Origin: JBHJOF01 sp050330055
Lineage (GTDB): Bacteria > Pseudomonadota > Alphaproteobacteria > Kiloniellales > JAKSDN01
Direction: 5' to 3'
DNA: 18,805 bases
Assembly: GCA_050330055.1 (NCBI GenBank)
Contig: JBHJOF010000269.1
Coordinates: forward strand, 1 to 18,805
The notes under the pieces are model-generated. The model was not told the DNA's origin, ran no database searches, and saw nothing but the letters and a program-made list of their open reading frames with translations. Shown piece by piece: positions 1-7,645 of the stretch. Numbering within the stretch: the stretch's first letter is position 1; every line of letters begins with the position of its first letter. The position numbers were made by a program, and so were the translations under genes.

Positions 1-364
1 CGGCGGCGGCGAGGCGTGCCACGACGGCGGCATCCTGCGCCGCCGGTGGCGCGTCACTTAGCACGCGGGAGCCGGCGATGGTCGGCAGGCCCTCGAGATC
101 GAAGAGGCCCTTCCAGGCGAGCGGCAGGCCGTCGAGCGGGCTGGCCGGCTTGCCGGCCCGCTGCCGCGCGGCCGAGGCCGCGGCCTCGCGGCGGGCGCGC
201 TCCGGCGTGCCAAGCAGGAAGATTGCCGGGTCGTCGCAGACGGCGATGGCCGCGAGCGTCTCCTCGCAGAGCGCCACCGGGCAGATCCGGCTGCTGGCGA
301 TACCCGTGGCGAGGGCCGCGGCTGTCGGCGTCTCGGGACTGCGGGCGATGGCGGTCGTAGGCAT
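1..364 (-). CDS. Amidase-signature family hydrolase, N-terminal part (runs off the window)
   Basis: Only the first 121 codons are in the window; the C-terminus lies beyond position 1. The family hydrolyses amide bonds with a Ser-cisSer-Lys triad. The stretch PLAWKGLFDLEGLPTIAGSR (residues 81-100) matches the conserved segment around the catalytic lysine, here K85, followed by the usual GLPT-AGS block. The two serines lie outside the window, so activity cannot be judged. The ATG at 364-362 is five bases past the stop of the upstream ATPase gene, so the gene is the last visible member of the operon. Context suggests it hydrolyses an amide imported by the transporter. Amidase family is fairly secure; substrate is unknown. 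Confidence 0.75.
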   Translation of the reverse strand, partial: MPTTAIARSPETPTAAALATGIASSRICPVALCEETLAAIAVCDDPAIFLLGTPERARREAAASAARQRAGKPASPLDGLPLAWKGLFDLEGLPTIAGSRVLSDAPPAAQDAAVVARLAAA

Positions 365-369
365 GGGGC

Positions 370-1476
370 TCAGGCGGGAATGACCGTCGCCTCGTCCGGC
401 GACCAGGCGATGAGGATCTCGGAGGCGACGCGGAAGGCATCGCGCGGGTACTTGTCGACGTGACCCTCAAGCGCAATGGACATGCCGCTCGGCAGCTCGA
501 CGTCCATGTGGGTAACGTGGCCCACCACCTCGGTACGCTGCACCCTTGCGGTCAGCAGGTTGCCGCGATAGCGGGCGGCCAGGGCGTCGCGCTCGCTGCT
601 CTCGGGGCTGTAGACGTCGATCGCCTCGGCCGGCACCGCCAGCATGGCGCGCATGGCGTCGCCGAGCCGCTGGTTGGCGCGCCCGGTGAAGAGGCCGAGC
701 GGCGTCTCGATCGTGACGTCCTCCTGCGAGCGCCGGCACACGACCCCATCCAGGATGGTGTTGCGGCCGATGAATTGCGCCACGAAGGGCGTGTCCGGCC
801 GTGTATAGAGGACGTGCGGCGGGCTGATCTGCTCGATGCGGCCCTGGTTCATCACGACGATACGGTCGGAGAGTGCGAGTGCCTCCGACTGGGCATGGGT
901 CACGAAGACGAAGGTGATGCCGAGGGTGCGCTGCAGGATCTTGAGCTCGTTCTGGATCGCCTTGCGCAGGTTGGCGTCGAGCGCGCCGAGCGGCTCGTCG
1001 AGCAGCAGGATGTCGGGCTCGACGATCAGGCCGCGGGCCAGCGCGATGCGCTGGCGCTGGCCGCCCGAGAGCCGGTCCGGCCGGCTGTCGGCGACCTCGG
1101 TAAGGCCCAGGGTATCGAGGATGCGGTCGACCTTGGCGTCGCGCTCGGCCTTCGCCATGCCCTTGACCTCGAGCCCGTAGCCGACGTTGCGCCGCACGTT
1201 CATGTGCGGGAACAGCGCGTAGTTCTGGAAGATCATCGAGGTCGGCCGCCGCTCCGGCGGCAGCGCGTTGATCCGCCGGCCGCGGATCAGGATGTCGCCC
1301 GTGGTGATGGTCTCGAAGCCGGCGATCATCCGAAGCGTCGTGGTCTTGCCGCAGCCGGAGGGCCCGAGGAAGGCGATGAACTCGCCCTTGGTCACGCGCA
1401 GGTCGAAGTCGACCACGGCGGCGACGCCGTTGTCGTAGGTCTTGCCGACCCCTGCGAGCTCGAGATCGTAGGTCAT
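370..1476 (-). CDS. ABC importer ATP-binding protein (PotA-like, canonical)
   Basis: This 368-residue cytoplasmic ATPase powers a polyamine/opine-type importer. Visible motifs in order are Walker A GPSGCGKT (38-45), Q-loop Q84, signature LSGGQ (136-140), Walker B ILLLDE (156-161), D-loop and H-loop histidine H194 in the context VTHAQSEAL. The roughly 130 residues after the ATPase core fit the TOBE-type regulatory domain of PotA/FbpC/MalK proteins. The start ATG at 1476 has a good GGAGAGGA ribosome site just upstream. It follows the binding-protein gene by 63 bases and precedes the amidase gene by 5. It is the second ATPase of the operon, and unlike the first (6119-7213) it keeps the H-loop histidine. 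Exact substrate is not readable from sequence. Confidence 0.93.
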   Translation of the reverse strand: MTYDLELAGVGKTYDNGVAAVVDFDLRVTKGEFIAFLGPSGCGKTTTLRMIAGFETITTGDILIRGRRINALPPERRPTSMIFQNYALFPHMNVRRNVGYGLEVKGMAKAERDAKVDRILDTLGLTEVADSRPDRLSGGQRQRIALARGLIVEPDILLLDEPLGALDANLRKAIQNELKILQRTLGITFVFVTHAQSEALALSDRIVVMNQGRIEQISPPHVLYTRPDTPFVAQFIGRNTILDGVVCRRSQEDVTIETPLGLFTGRANQRLGDAMRAMLAVPAEAIDVYSPESSERDALAARYRGNLLTARVQRTEVVGHVTHMDVELPSGMSIALEGHVDKYPRDAFRVASEILIAWSPDEATVIPA

Positions 1477-1500
1477 CGCGTCCTCTCCCCGGGCGGGCGC

Positions 1501-1523
1501 GCGGCGGACGAATCGCCCGCCGC
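1501..1523 (-). other. Intercistronic GC-rich hairpin between binding-protein and ATPase genes
   Basis: GCGGCGG (1501-1507) and CCGCCGC (1517-1523) are perfect 7-base arms around a 9-base loop, in the 63-base gap after the binding-protein stop. There is no T-run on the minus strand, so a classical terminator is unlikely. Such hairpins after periplasmic binding-protein genes often protect the upstream mRNA 3' end and make the binding protein more abundant than downstream products. That role is inferred here. Confidence 0.4.
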
Positions 1524-1539
1524 TTGCCGCCGGCCGTCG

Positions 1540-2769
1540 TCAGGCGCTGAGGAACTCGTCCCAGCGCTGGATCAGGTGGTCGTACTCGTCCGGCCACTGG
1601 TGCCAGTAGGCGACGTTCGAGGCGCGCGTCGCGAGCGAGCCGCCGTCGCGCAGGTCGCCTTCCTTGATGCCGCGCTCCTCGGCGCCGACCCAGGGCTTGC
1701 CCTCGTACCAGAAGGCGTACTTCTCCGGCGCCATGACTTCCTGGATGTTGGTGGTCGGCGAGTAGTAGCCCTGCTCGGAGACCGTGATGCCGGGCGGGCC
1801 CGAGAGCCAATAGTCGGCATAGGCGTAGACCGCCTCCTTGTTGGGCGAGCCGGCGATGAGGCAGGGGCCGATCGCCCAGGCGCGGTAGCCTTCCTTGGGC
1901 ACGGCGTATTTGCAGGCCTTGCCCTGCGCCTTGACCGCCATGACCGCCGGCTGCCAGGCGTCGCAGACCACCATCTCGCCCGAGGCGAGCAAGTTGACAA
2001 GCTCGCCGAAGTCGCCCCACAGGGCCCGGAACTGGCCCTCCTTCTTCTTGGAGATGAGGAACTTGGCGGCCTCGTCGATCTCATCGGCCGAGGGGTTGCC
2101 GGGGTTCTTGACCTCGCTTAGGCCGAGCGAGTTCATCGCCATGACCGCCTGGCCGATGGCGATCAGCGGGTCGGTGTTGAGGCCCGACTTGCCCTTCCAC
2201 TTCTCGTCGAAGATCGCCGTCCAGGTGTTGGCCTCTTCGTCGCTGACGACGTTCGGGTTGTAGCCGATGGAGTCGTAGTTGTAGACGACCGGCACCATCC
2301 ACAGCGCAGTCTGGCTCTCGTCAGTCCAGATCTGGCCGACGATTTGCGAGCGGCGCTCCCACTTGTCGTTGGCCTCGGTGAAGGTGTCGCGGATGTTGGC
2401 CCAGTTCGTGAGCGAGTCCGCCGGCATCGGCTCGACGTTGTTGGTCATCACGACCGACGGCAGACGCTCGCCGATCGTCTCCCAGCAGTCGAAGTCGGTC
2501 GAGCCGGAGAGGATCTTGGTCTGCGCGTCCGGGAAGGTGGCGGCTGTGCCCGAGGTCGAGCCGACGCCCGACTTCTCCTTGAAGTCGGCCAGAATGCGCT
2601 CCTGCACCGTCACTGAGAGACCGATCGTGCGCAGCTCCTGCGATGCGAGGGCCTGGGCATAGGCCTTGCGTGACGAGAGGAAGGGCGTGCCGCCGCCCAT
2701 GGCGAGCGCAATGGCCCCGGCCGTGCCCTGAAGCAGCCGGCGCCGCGTAACTTCCAGTTTTTTCATCAT
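1540..2769 (-). CDS. Extracellular solute-binding protein, PotD-like, Tat-exported
   Basis: A 409-residue periplasmic binding protein that would deliver substrate to the permeases at 4339-6087. The N-terminus MMKKLEVTRRRLLQGTAGAI carries a twin-arginine motif (residues 9-11) and a hydrophobic Ala/Gly core. It ends in a signal-peptidase-like AYA site near residue 38, so Tat export is predicted. The mature part has the look of spermidine/putrescine-type binding proteins. The reading frame stays open far upstream, but the first of two adjacent ATGs (2769) is chosen because GGAGG lies 5 bases before it and the Tat signal starts there. It lies between an SDR gene and the second ATPase gene. Ligand could be a polyamine, opine, or amide-like compound; this is not decided by sequence. 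Confidence 0.9.
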   Translation of the reverse strand: MMKKLEVTRRRLLQGTAGAIALAMGGGTPFLSSRKAYAQALASQELRTIGLSVTVQERILADFKEKSGVGSTSGTAATFPDAQTKILSGSTDFDCWETIGERLPSVVMTNNVEPMPADSLTNWANIRDTFTEANDKWERRSQIVGQIWTDESQTALWMVPVVYNYDSIGYNPNVVSDEEANTWTAIFDEKWKGKSGLNTDPLIAIGQAVMAMNSLGLSEVKNPGNPSADEIDEAAKFLISKKKEGQFRALWGDFGELVNLLASGEMVVCDAWQPAVMAVKAQGKACKYAVPKEGYRAWAIGPCLIAGSPNKEAVYAYADYWLSGPPGITVSEQGYYSPTTNIQEVMAPEKYAFWYEGKPWVGAEERGIKEGDLRDGGSLATRASNVAYWHQWPDEYDHLIQRWDEFLSA

Positions 2770-2822
2770 GTCCGCCTCCGAAGTTTTTGTTTCCTCGCCA
2801 CGGTCGCTCGCGACCGCAGCCC

Positions 2823-3602
2823 TCAGTAGCGGCCTACCAGCAGGCCGCCATCCACGACGATCGTCTGGCCGGTCAGATACCGGGCCGCGCTGGACGCCAG
2901 GAAAAGGATTACGTCGGCGATGTCGTCGGGCTCGCCGATCCGGCCCATGGGAATGAAGGCACCCGCCGCCTCGGCGCCCGCCGGGCCGAGCGAATGCTCC
3001 TCCGAGAGCAGCTGCGCCGTGCGGATGTAGCCGGGGGCGACGCCGTTGACCCGGATGCCGGCGCGCGCCAGCTCGACCGCGAGGCCGCGCACCAGTCCGA
3101 CGACGCCCGACTTGGCGGCCGAGTAGTGGACGTGCTCGTCCCAGCCATAGGCGACCCCCATGATCGAGGAGACGCAGACGATGGCGCCTGCGCCGCGCGC
3201 CTTCATGGCCGGCAGCGCCGGCCGGACGACGCGGATCATGCCCTTTAGGTCGATGTCGAAGGTGAAGTCCCACTTCTCGTCGTCCAGCCGGTCGAGCGGC
3301 ACCTTGTGGGCGATGCCGGCATTAGCGACGATCACGTCGATGGCGCCGCGCCGGGACACGATCTCGCCGACCACGGCTTCGGCCCGCTCGGTCGAGCGCA
3401 CGTCGAGCGCCATGAACTCGGCCGAGCCGCCGGCCGCCTCGATCGCGCTCACGACGGCGCGTCCCTCGATCTCGAGGATGTCGGTGACCACTATGTGATC
3501 GCCGCTGCGCGCGAAGGCCTCTGCCGTCGCCCGGCCGATGCCGATGCCGGCGCCGGTGATCAGCACGGTCCGTCCGCTATGTGAAGGGTCGCTGTCGGTC
3601 AT
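2823..3602 (-). CDS. SDR-family NAD(P)-dependent oxidoreductase (first of adjacent pair)
   Basis: A 259-residue classical short-chain dehydrogenase. Visible features are the nucleotide-binding TGAGIGIGRA near the N-terminus, NAG in IVANAGIAH, the catalytic Ser in VCVSSIMG, the YSAAK active-site pair, and the usual C-terminal VVDGG. Start at 3602 (MTDSDPSHSGRTVLITGAG) is chosen over the longer open frame because it places the Rossmann motif about 14 residues in, as the family expects. It lies 8 bases after the second SDR gene (3611-4342) and 53 bases before the binding-protein gene. It probably oxidises or reduces an alcohol/carbonyl group of the imported compound or its breakdown product. The cofactor choice is not certain. 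Confidence 0.9.
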   Translation of the reverse strand: MTDSDPSHSGRTVLITGAGIGIGRATAEAFARSGDHIVVTDILEIEGRAVVSAIEAAGGSAEFMALDVRSTERAEAVVGEIVSRRGAIDVIVANAGIAHKVPLDRLDDEKWDFTFDIDLKGMIRVVRPALPAMKARGAGAIVCVSSIMGVAYGWDEHVHYSAAKSGVVGLVRGLAVELARAGIRVNGVAPGYIRTAQLLSEEHSLGPAGAEAAGAFIPMGRIGEPDDIADVILFLASSAARYLTGQTIVVDGGLLVGRY

Positions 3603-3610
3603 GGCAGTCC

Positions 3611-4342
3611 TCAAAGCATCACGTCGCCGGAGTTCGGCCCGAGCGTCTGGCCGACGAAGAGGCTGGCGGCCGGCGAGACCAGGAAGGCGACGGTGGCCGC
3701 GACCTCGTCCGGCTCGCCGAAGCGGCCGAGCGGCAACTGCTCGGCCTTGCGGCGGCACCAGTCTTCGGAGAGGCCGGCGACCAGCGGGGTATTGATCGGC
3801 CCTGGCGCGACGGCGTTGACCCGTACGCCGCGGCTCGAGACCTCGCGCGCCAGCGCCTTGGTCAGGCCGATGATCGCCGCCTTGGCGGCCGAGTAGTGGA
3901 CGAGCTGGACACCGCCGATCTGGCCGAGCTGGGAGGCGATGTTGACGACGATCCCGGCGCCGTGCGCGAGCATGCCCGGCAGGACCGCGCGGGTGGTCAG
4001 GAAGGTGCCGCGGACGTGCACAGCGAACATACGGTCAAAGTCGGCGGCCGTCAGCTCCTCGAAGGGCGCCTGGTGCACGTGCCCGGCGTTGTTGACCAGG
4101 ATCTCGACCGGGCCGAAGGCCTGCTCGGCCGCCGCGATCATCGCGGCAACGTCGGCCTCGGCCGAGACGTCGCCGGCCACGGCGCTTGCCCGGCCGCGGG
4201 CCGCACGGATCGCCTCGGCCACCGCCGCAGCGCGCTCCTCGAGCAGATCGTTGACCACCACGGCATCGCCATCGGCAGCCAGGCGCAATGCGATCGCCCG
4301 GCCGATGCCGGAGCCAGCGCCGGTGACCAGCGCCGTCCTCAT
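3611..4342 (-). CDS. SDR-family NAD(P)-dependent oxidoreductase (second of adjacent pair)
   Basis: A 243-residue classical SDR with TGAGSGIGRA at residues 7-16, NNAG in ILVNNAGHVHQ, catalytic Ser in VNIASQLG and YSAAK. The acidic residue following the second strand (VVVNDLLEE) is the position that often selects NAD over NADP. The C-terminus ends GQTLGPNSGDVML instead of the common GQ-VDGG ending. The start codon overlaps the stop of the permease gene (ATG at 4342-4340, stop 4341-4339), which implies translational coupling. It differs clearly from the neighbouring SDR, so the pair is not a recent tandem duplication. The two may act on successive steps or on different stereoisomers. Confidence 0.9.
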   Translation of the reverse strand: MRTALVTGAGSGIGRAIALRLAADGDAVVVNDLLEERAAAVAEAIRAARGRASAVAGDVSAEADVAAMIAAAEQAFGPVEILVNNAGHVHQAPFEELTAADFDRMFAVHVRGTFLTTRAVLPGMLAHGAGIVVNIASQLGQIGGVQLVHYSAAKAAIIGLTKALAREVSSRGVRVNAVAPGPINTPLVAGLSEDWCRRKAEQLPLGRFGEPDEVAATVAFLVSPAASLFVGQTLGPNSGDVML

Positions 4343-5187
4343 GCGATGTCCTCCTGGATGGCGACGCGCTTGGCCCGCCGCACCGAGAGCGACATCAGAA
4401 CGCCGTAGACCGCCAGCAGCGAGAAGGAGAACAGCGTCGTCAGCACGCCGAAGGCAAAGACGTTCGGATGGATCTCCACCGAGAAAGTGCCGTAGATCGC
4501 CAGCGGCAGGGTGAGGTCGCGGCCCGAGGCGAAGAGCGTGCGCGAGAACTCGTCGTAGGAGAGCGTGAAGGCGAACAGCATGGCCGACAGCACGCCCGGG
4601 AAGATCAGCGGGAAGGTGACCTTGCGGAAAGTCCGCGCCGGCGACACGCCGAGCGACCAGGCCGCTTCCTCGACGCTGGCGTCGAAGCGGTTGAAGATCG
4701 CCAGCATGACCAGGAAGGCGAAGGGGAAGGTGTAGACCACGTGCAGCACGAAGGCGGTGCCCCACCAGTGGCGGTCGATGCCGAGCAGGTTGGCGACCAG
4801 CGCCATGCCGAGGCCGACCAGGACGCCAGGCACCATCATGCCGAGCACGATGAGATAGAAGACGATGCCGGAGCCCTTGAAGCGCGAGCGGAAGGCCTGG
4901 GCCGAAGCGACGCCCAGCACGGTGGAGGCGACCATGGTCGCGAAGGCGAGAATGAGCGAGCGGGCCAAGCTCTCATCGATCGGCAGCGGCGCGACGCGCG
5001 ACGGCGGCGTCAGGCCCAGGAGGTGGCGGTACCAGTAGGTCGACCACTCGATGATCGGGAACTGCGGCCCGCCCTCCGGTCCGGTCTGGAACGAGAGGAT
5101 GCCGAGCACGACGAAGGGTCCGTAGAGGAACAGCAGGAAGAGCGCGGTATAGAGCGCCAGGCCGGGCTTGAGCAGGCTCGCCTGCAT
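4339..5187 (-). CDS. ABC transporter permease, PotC-like
   Basis: A 282-residue inner-membrane permease with about six hydrophobic segments. The first is near residues 10-33 (ALYTALFLLFLYGPFVVLGI) and the last near 245-268. The cytoplasmic EAA loop that contacts the ATPase is visible as EEAAWSLGVSPARTFRKVTF followed by PLIFPG. A periplasmic loop around residues 35-70 with a Trp/Tyr-rich stretch (EWSTYWYRHLLGL) is typical of PotC-type subunits. The gene starts 3 bases after the stop of the partner permease, with its ribosome site (AAGGAG) inside that gene, and overlaps the following SDR gene by four bases. It would form the membrane channel with the 5191-6087 product. Confidence 0.93.
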   Translation of the reverse strand: MQASLLKPGLALYTALFLLFLYGPFVVLGILSFQTGPEGGPQFPIIEWSTYWYRHLLGLTPPSRVAPLPIDESLARSLILAFATMVASTVLGVASAQAFRSRFKGSGIVFYLIVLGMMVPGVLVGLGMALVANLLGIDRHWWGTAFVLHVVYTFPFAFLVMLAIFNRFDASVEEAAWSLGVSPARTFRKVTFPLIFPGVLSAMLFAFTLSYDEFSRTLFASGRDLTLPLAIYGTFSVEIHPNVFAFGVLTTLFSFSLLAVYGVLMSLSVRRAKRVAIQEDIA

Positions 5188-5190
5188 GGC

Positions 5191-6087
5191 TCAGAGCTCC
5201 TTACGCAGGTTGACGAGGCGCAGCAGCCCCGCCACGACGGCGCCCATGATGACCGTGAGGACGACGCCGACCACGGCGGCGAAGGCCCACTTCAGCGAGC
5301 CCACCTGGGTGACGATGATGTTGCCGAGCAGGTTGACCTTGCGGCCCGAGAGCGCCGCCGAGGTGGCGAACTCGCCCAGCACCATGGCCGAGACGAAGAT
5401 CGCGCCCACCACGACGCCGGGCATGGAGAGGGGCAGGATGATGGTGCGGAAGATGCGGCCGAAGCTGGCCCCCAGGTCGCGCGCCGCCTCGATCACGTTC
5501 GGGTCGATGCGCGCCAGCATGAAGGCGATCGGGCCGACCATGAAGACGCAGTAGATCTGCGTCATGCCGATCACCACCGAAAGCTCGGAGAACAGCAGCG
5601 CCTCGATCGGCTGCGAGGTGAGGCCGAGGCCCTGCAGGATCATGTTGATCGCGCCCTCCTTTCCGAGCATCGGCCGCCAGGCCAGCACCCTGATCAGGAA
5701 GGAGGTCCAGAAGGGGATAATGCAGAGCACCATGAGCGCCGTCTGCAGGGCCTTGTTGCGGACGAACAGGCCGATGAAGAGGGCGGTCGGGTAGCCGACC
5801 ACAAAGGTGGCGGCCAGCACGATCAGCCAGATGCGGATCGTCGTCCAGAGCGCGCCCAGGTAGGTGGTGCTGGAGAAGAAGGTGACCCAGCTCTTGGTCG
5901 TGAGCGTCGGCTCGATGGTGAAGGTCGTCTGGGTCCAGAACGACACGTAGATCATCATCAGGATCGGCAGGACTAGGAACAGCGCCATCCAGAGCACAGC
6001 CGGCGTGATCAGCCAGTAGGCAATCCGCCGCCGCGCCTCTGCGCGCGGGGCCGCGCCGCCGTCCATGGTTTCCGTCATCGTCGTCAT
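5191..6087 (-). CDS. ABC transporter permease, PotB-like
   Basis: A 298-residue inner-membrane permease. A short cytoplasmic N-terminus is followed by a strong first membrane segment (VLWMALFLVLPILMMIYVSF), a periplasmic loop, and five more hydrophobic stretches. The EAA loop reads VIEAARDLGASFGRIFRTII followed by LPLSMPG. Length and layout match PotB-type subunits of polyamine/opine importers. The start at 6087 lacks a strong ribosome site; the in-frame ATG three codons later (6078) is an alternative. It lies 31 bases downstream of the first ATPase gene and 3 bases upstream of the PotC-like gene. Confidence 0.93.
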   Translation of the reverse strand: MTTMTETMDGGAAPRAEARRRIAYWLITPAVLWMALFLVLPILMMIYVSFWTQTTFTIEPTLTTKSWVTFFSSTTYLGALWTTIRIWLIVLAATFVVGYPTALFIGLFVRNKALQTALMVLCIIPFWTSFLIRVLAWRPMLGKEGAINMILQGLGLTSQPIEALLFSELSVVIGMTQIYCVFMVGPIAFMLARIDPNVIEAARDLGASFGRIFRTIILPLSMPGVVVGAIFVSAMVLGEFATSAALSGRKVNLLGNIIVTQVGSLKWAFAAVVGVVLTVIMGAVVAGLLRLVNLRKEL

Positions 6088-6118
6088 CCGGCTGGAGTTC
6101 CCCGCTTGCTGGCTCTGC

Positions 6119-7213
6119 TCACGCGAAGAGGAGCGCGTCGTCGGACTTCCAGATCAGTCCGTATCGCTGTCCTTCCGTGTAGCTCGGTGGGGCGCGATGG
6201 CTCAGATGGGCCTCGATCTCGACCACTCGACCGTCGTCGAGGGCAAAAAAGGACAGCACCGAGGCGCCGGTGTACTCGCCAGCTACGTAGGCACCTTCGA
6301 CGCGGACCTCGTTGGCCGCAGGCGTGGCGTCGGCGGGCCGGACGTCGATCCGGTCGTAGCGGATCGCATAGGCTTGGCTTGGGGCTTGATTCCCAGAGTC
6401 GCTGGGCAGGCGCAGCGGCCCGGCGAGCGGGAAACGCCCAACGGCGGTGGCGAAGGCGTTATCCCGCAGCGCGCCCTCGAAAAGGTTGTAGCAGTTGAGG
6501 AAGCGGGCGACGCGCGGCGAGGCGGGCCGGTCGTAGATCGTGCCGGCATCGGCGATCTGGCCAATGCGGCCGCTGTCGAGCACGATCACCGTATCGCCCA
6601 TGGCGAGCGCCTCGGACTCGCTTCCGGTCACGTGTAGGAAGGTCACGCCGAGCCGCTCGCGGATCGCCCGCAGCTCGCTGCGCATGCGGGTGCGCAGATT
6701 GGCGTCGAGCGCGCCGAGCGGCTCGTCGAGCAGCACCAGCCGCGGCTCGGTGACCAGCGTGCGGGCCAGCGCGACGCGCTGGCGCTGGCCGCCGGAGATC
6801 TGGTGCACGCTGCGGCCCTCCAGGCCGGTCAGGCCGACGAGCGCAAGCATGTCGCGCACGCGCCTGGCGATCGCGCCCCCATCCAGCGCCGGGCCGGCTT
6901 CGCGGTTGGCGAGCCCGAAGGCGACGTTCTGCTCGACCGTGAGATGCTGGAAGAGCGCGAAGTTCTGGAACACGAAGCCGATGCCGCGGCGGTGGGCCGG
7001 CACGCCGTCGATCGGCTGGCCGCCAATCGCCAGGTGGCCGCTGTCGGGCCGCTCGAAGCCGGCGATCAGGCGCAGCAGCGTCGTCTTGCCCGAGCCGCTC
7101 GGGCCCAGCAGCGAGACGTACTGATTCTCGGCGATGCTCAGCGTGACGTTGTCGACGGCGACCAGGTCGCCATAGCGCTTGCCGATCCCGAAGAGCTGAA
7201 GAATGGGCGCCAT
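6119..7213 (-). CDS. ABC importer ATP-binding protein with degenerate H-loop (His to Gly)
   Basis: A 364-residue PotA-type ATPase, first gene of the importer operon. Motifs are Walker A GPSGSGKT (37-44), Q-loop Q83, signature ISGGQ (139-143) and Walker B LVLLDE (159-164) with the catalytic Glu present. At the H-loop, where relatives read VTHDQ-EAL, this protein reads HVTGSESEAL: residue 197 is Gly (codon GGA at 6625-6623). A His occurs three residues earlier (H194) but is out of register. The C-terminal third is TOBE-like. Since the operon encodes another, canonical ATPase, the two may form a heterodimer with one weakened site. Alternatively each serves a separate transporter. Ribosome site is weak. 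Confidence 0.9.
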   Translation of the reverse strand: MAPILQLFGIGKRYGDLVAVDNVTLSIAENQYVSLLGPSGSGKTTLLRLIAGFERPDSGHLAIGGQPIDGVPAHRRGIGFVFQNFALFQHLTVEQNVAFGLANREAGPALDGGAIARRVRDMLALVGLTGLEGRSVHQISGGQRQRVALARTLVTEPRLVLLDEPLGALDANLRTRMRSELRAIRERLGVTFLHVTGSESEALAMGDTVIVLDSGRIGQIADAGTIYDRPASPRVARFLNCYNLFEGALRDNAFATAVGRFPLAGPLRLPSDSGNQAPSQAYAIRYDRIDVRPADATPAANEVRVEGAYVAGEYTGASVLSFFALDDGRVVEIEAHLSHRAPPSYTEGQRYGLIWKSDDALLFA

Positions 7214-7645
7214 CGTTCGTCAGACAACTCCAGGACAGCCTGGAGCAGCGATGCGCACGCGCCGTCGGAAACCGGGCAAACACCGGCTTGGACGACGTGA
7301 TCTCCCTGTTGCGCAGGGCTGTGATTCCTGCGCGGCCTGGAGAGCGTTCGCTGCTCTTCTTGTTCACTCGGCGAGGGCCGTTCCGGGCCTCGCTGATGAA
7401 AGAGCCTAGTCTAAATGAATTTTGTATGCAATATCGTTTTTACATTGCACTATCCTTCTTTGCCGCCACCAGGCTGCGAGGCCGGATGGGCAGGTTGTGC
7501 ATGATGCCAGTCTGACTATCGCAGGCTCTCTAGGGGTGGATCGAACCGATGAGAAGGATGGGAGAGTGACGCATCGTGTGCAAAAGCCATTTTTATAGGC
7601 GGGCGCGGCCTCTGCCGTTCTTGATGTCGTAGGACCGGACCGGCC
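7214..7645. promoter_or_regulatory. Divergent intergenic regulatory region
   Basis: This 432-base gap separates the minus-strand importer operon from the plus-strand GntR gene, so it should hold both promoters. Most is GC-rich, but about 7400-7460 is markedly AT-rich (for example TAAATGAATTTTGTATGCAA), the likely core of the promoter/operator zone. A second AT-rich patch, CCATTTTTATAGG near 7588-7600, lies shortly before the regulator gene and could be its -10 zone. No convincing protein-coding frame was found. Exact promoter boxes cannot be assigned with confidence. Confidence 0.55.
7422..7449. promoter_or_regulatory. Candidate regulator operator: two overlapping inverted repeats
   Basis: TTGTATGCAA (7422-7431) is a near palindrome of the TTG-N4-CAA type. 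Overlapping it, TGCAATAT (7427-7434) and ACATTGCA (7442-7449) form an inverted repeat with 7 of 8 positions pairing across CGTTTTT. FCD-type GntR proteins usually bind short palindromes of the TTGTA-N-TACAA kind in the divergent gap beside their gene, so this is a natural operator candidate. Binding itself is inferred. Confidence 0.4.

Noticed and set aside
460..2121. A 553-residue plus-strand open frame opposite the ATPase and binding-protein genes
   Set aside because: It spans two real minus-strand genes and their gap and has no domain; the opposite strand shows clear ABC motifs.
1540..3273. Longer 577-residue version of the binding protein
   Set aside because: The extra N-terminus is an out-of-frame reading of the neighbouring SDR gene; the Tat signal and GGAGG site fix the start at 2769.
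4468..5976. A 502-residue plus-strand open frame opposite the permease genes
   Set aside because: Very charged, low-complexity translation caused by antisense reading of membrane-protein codons; no ribosome site.
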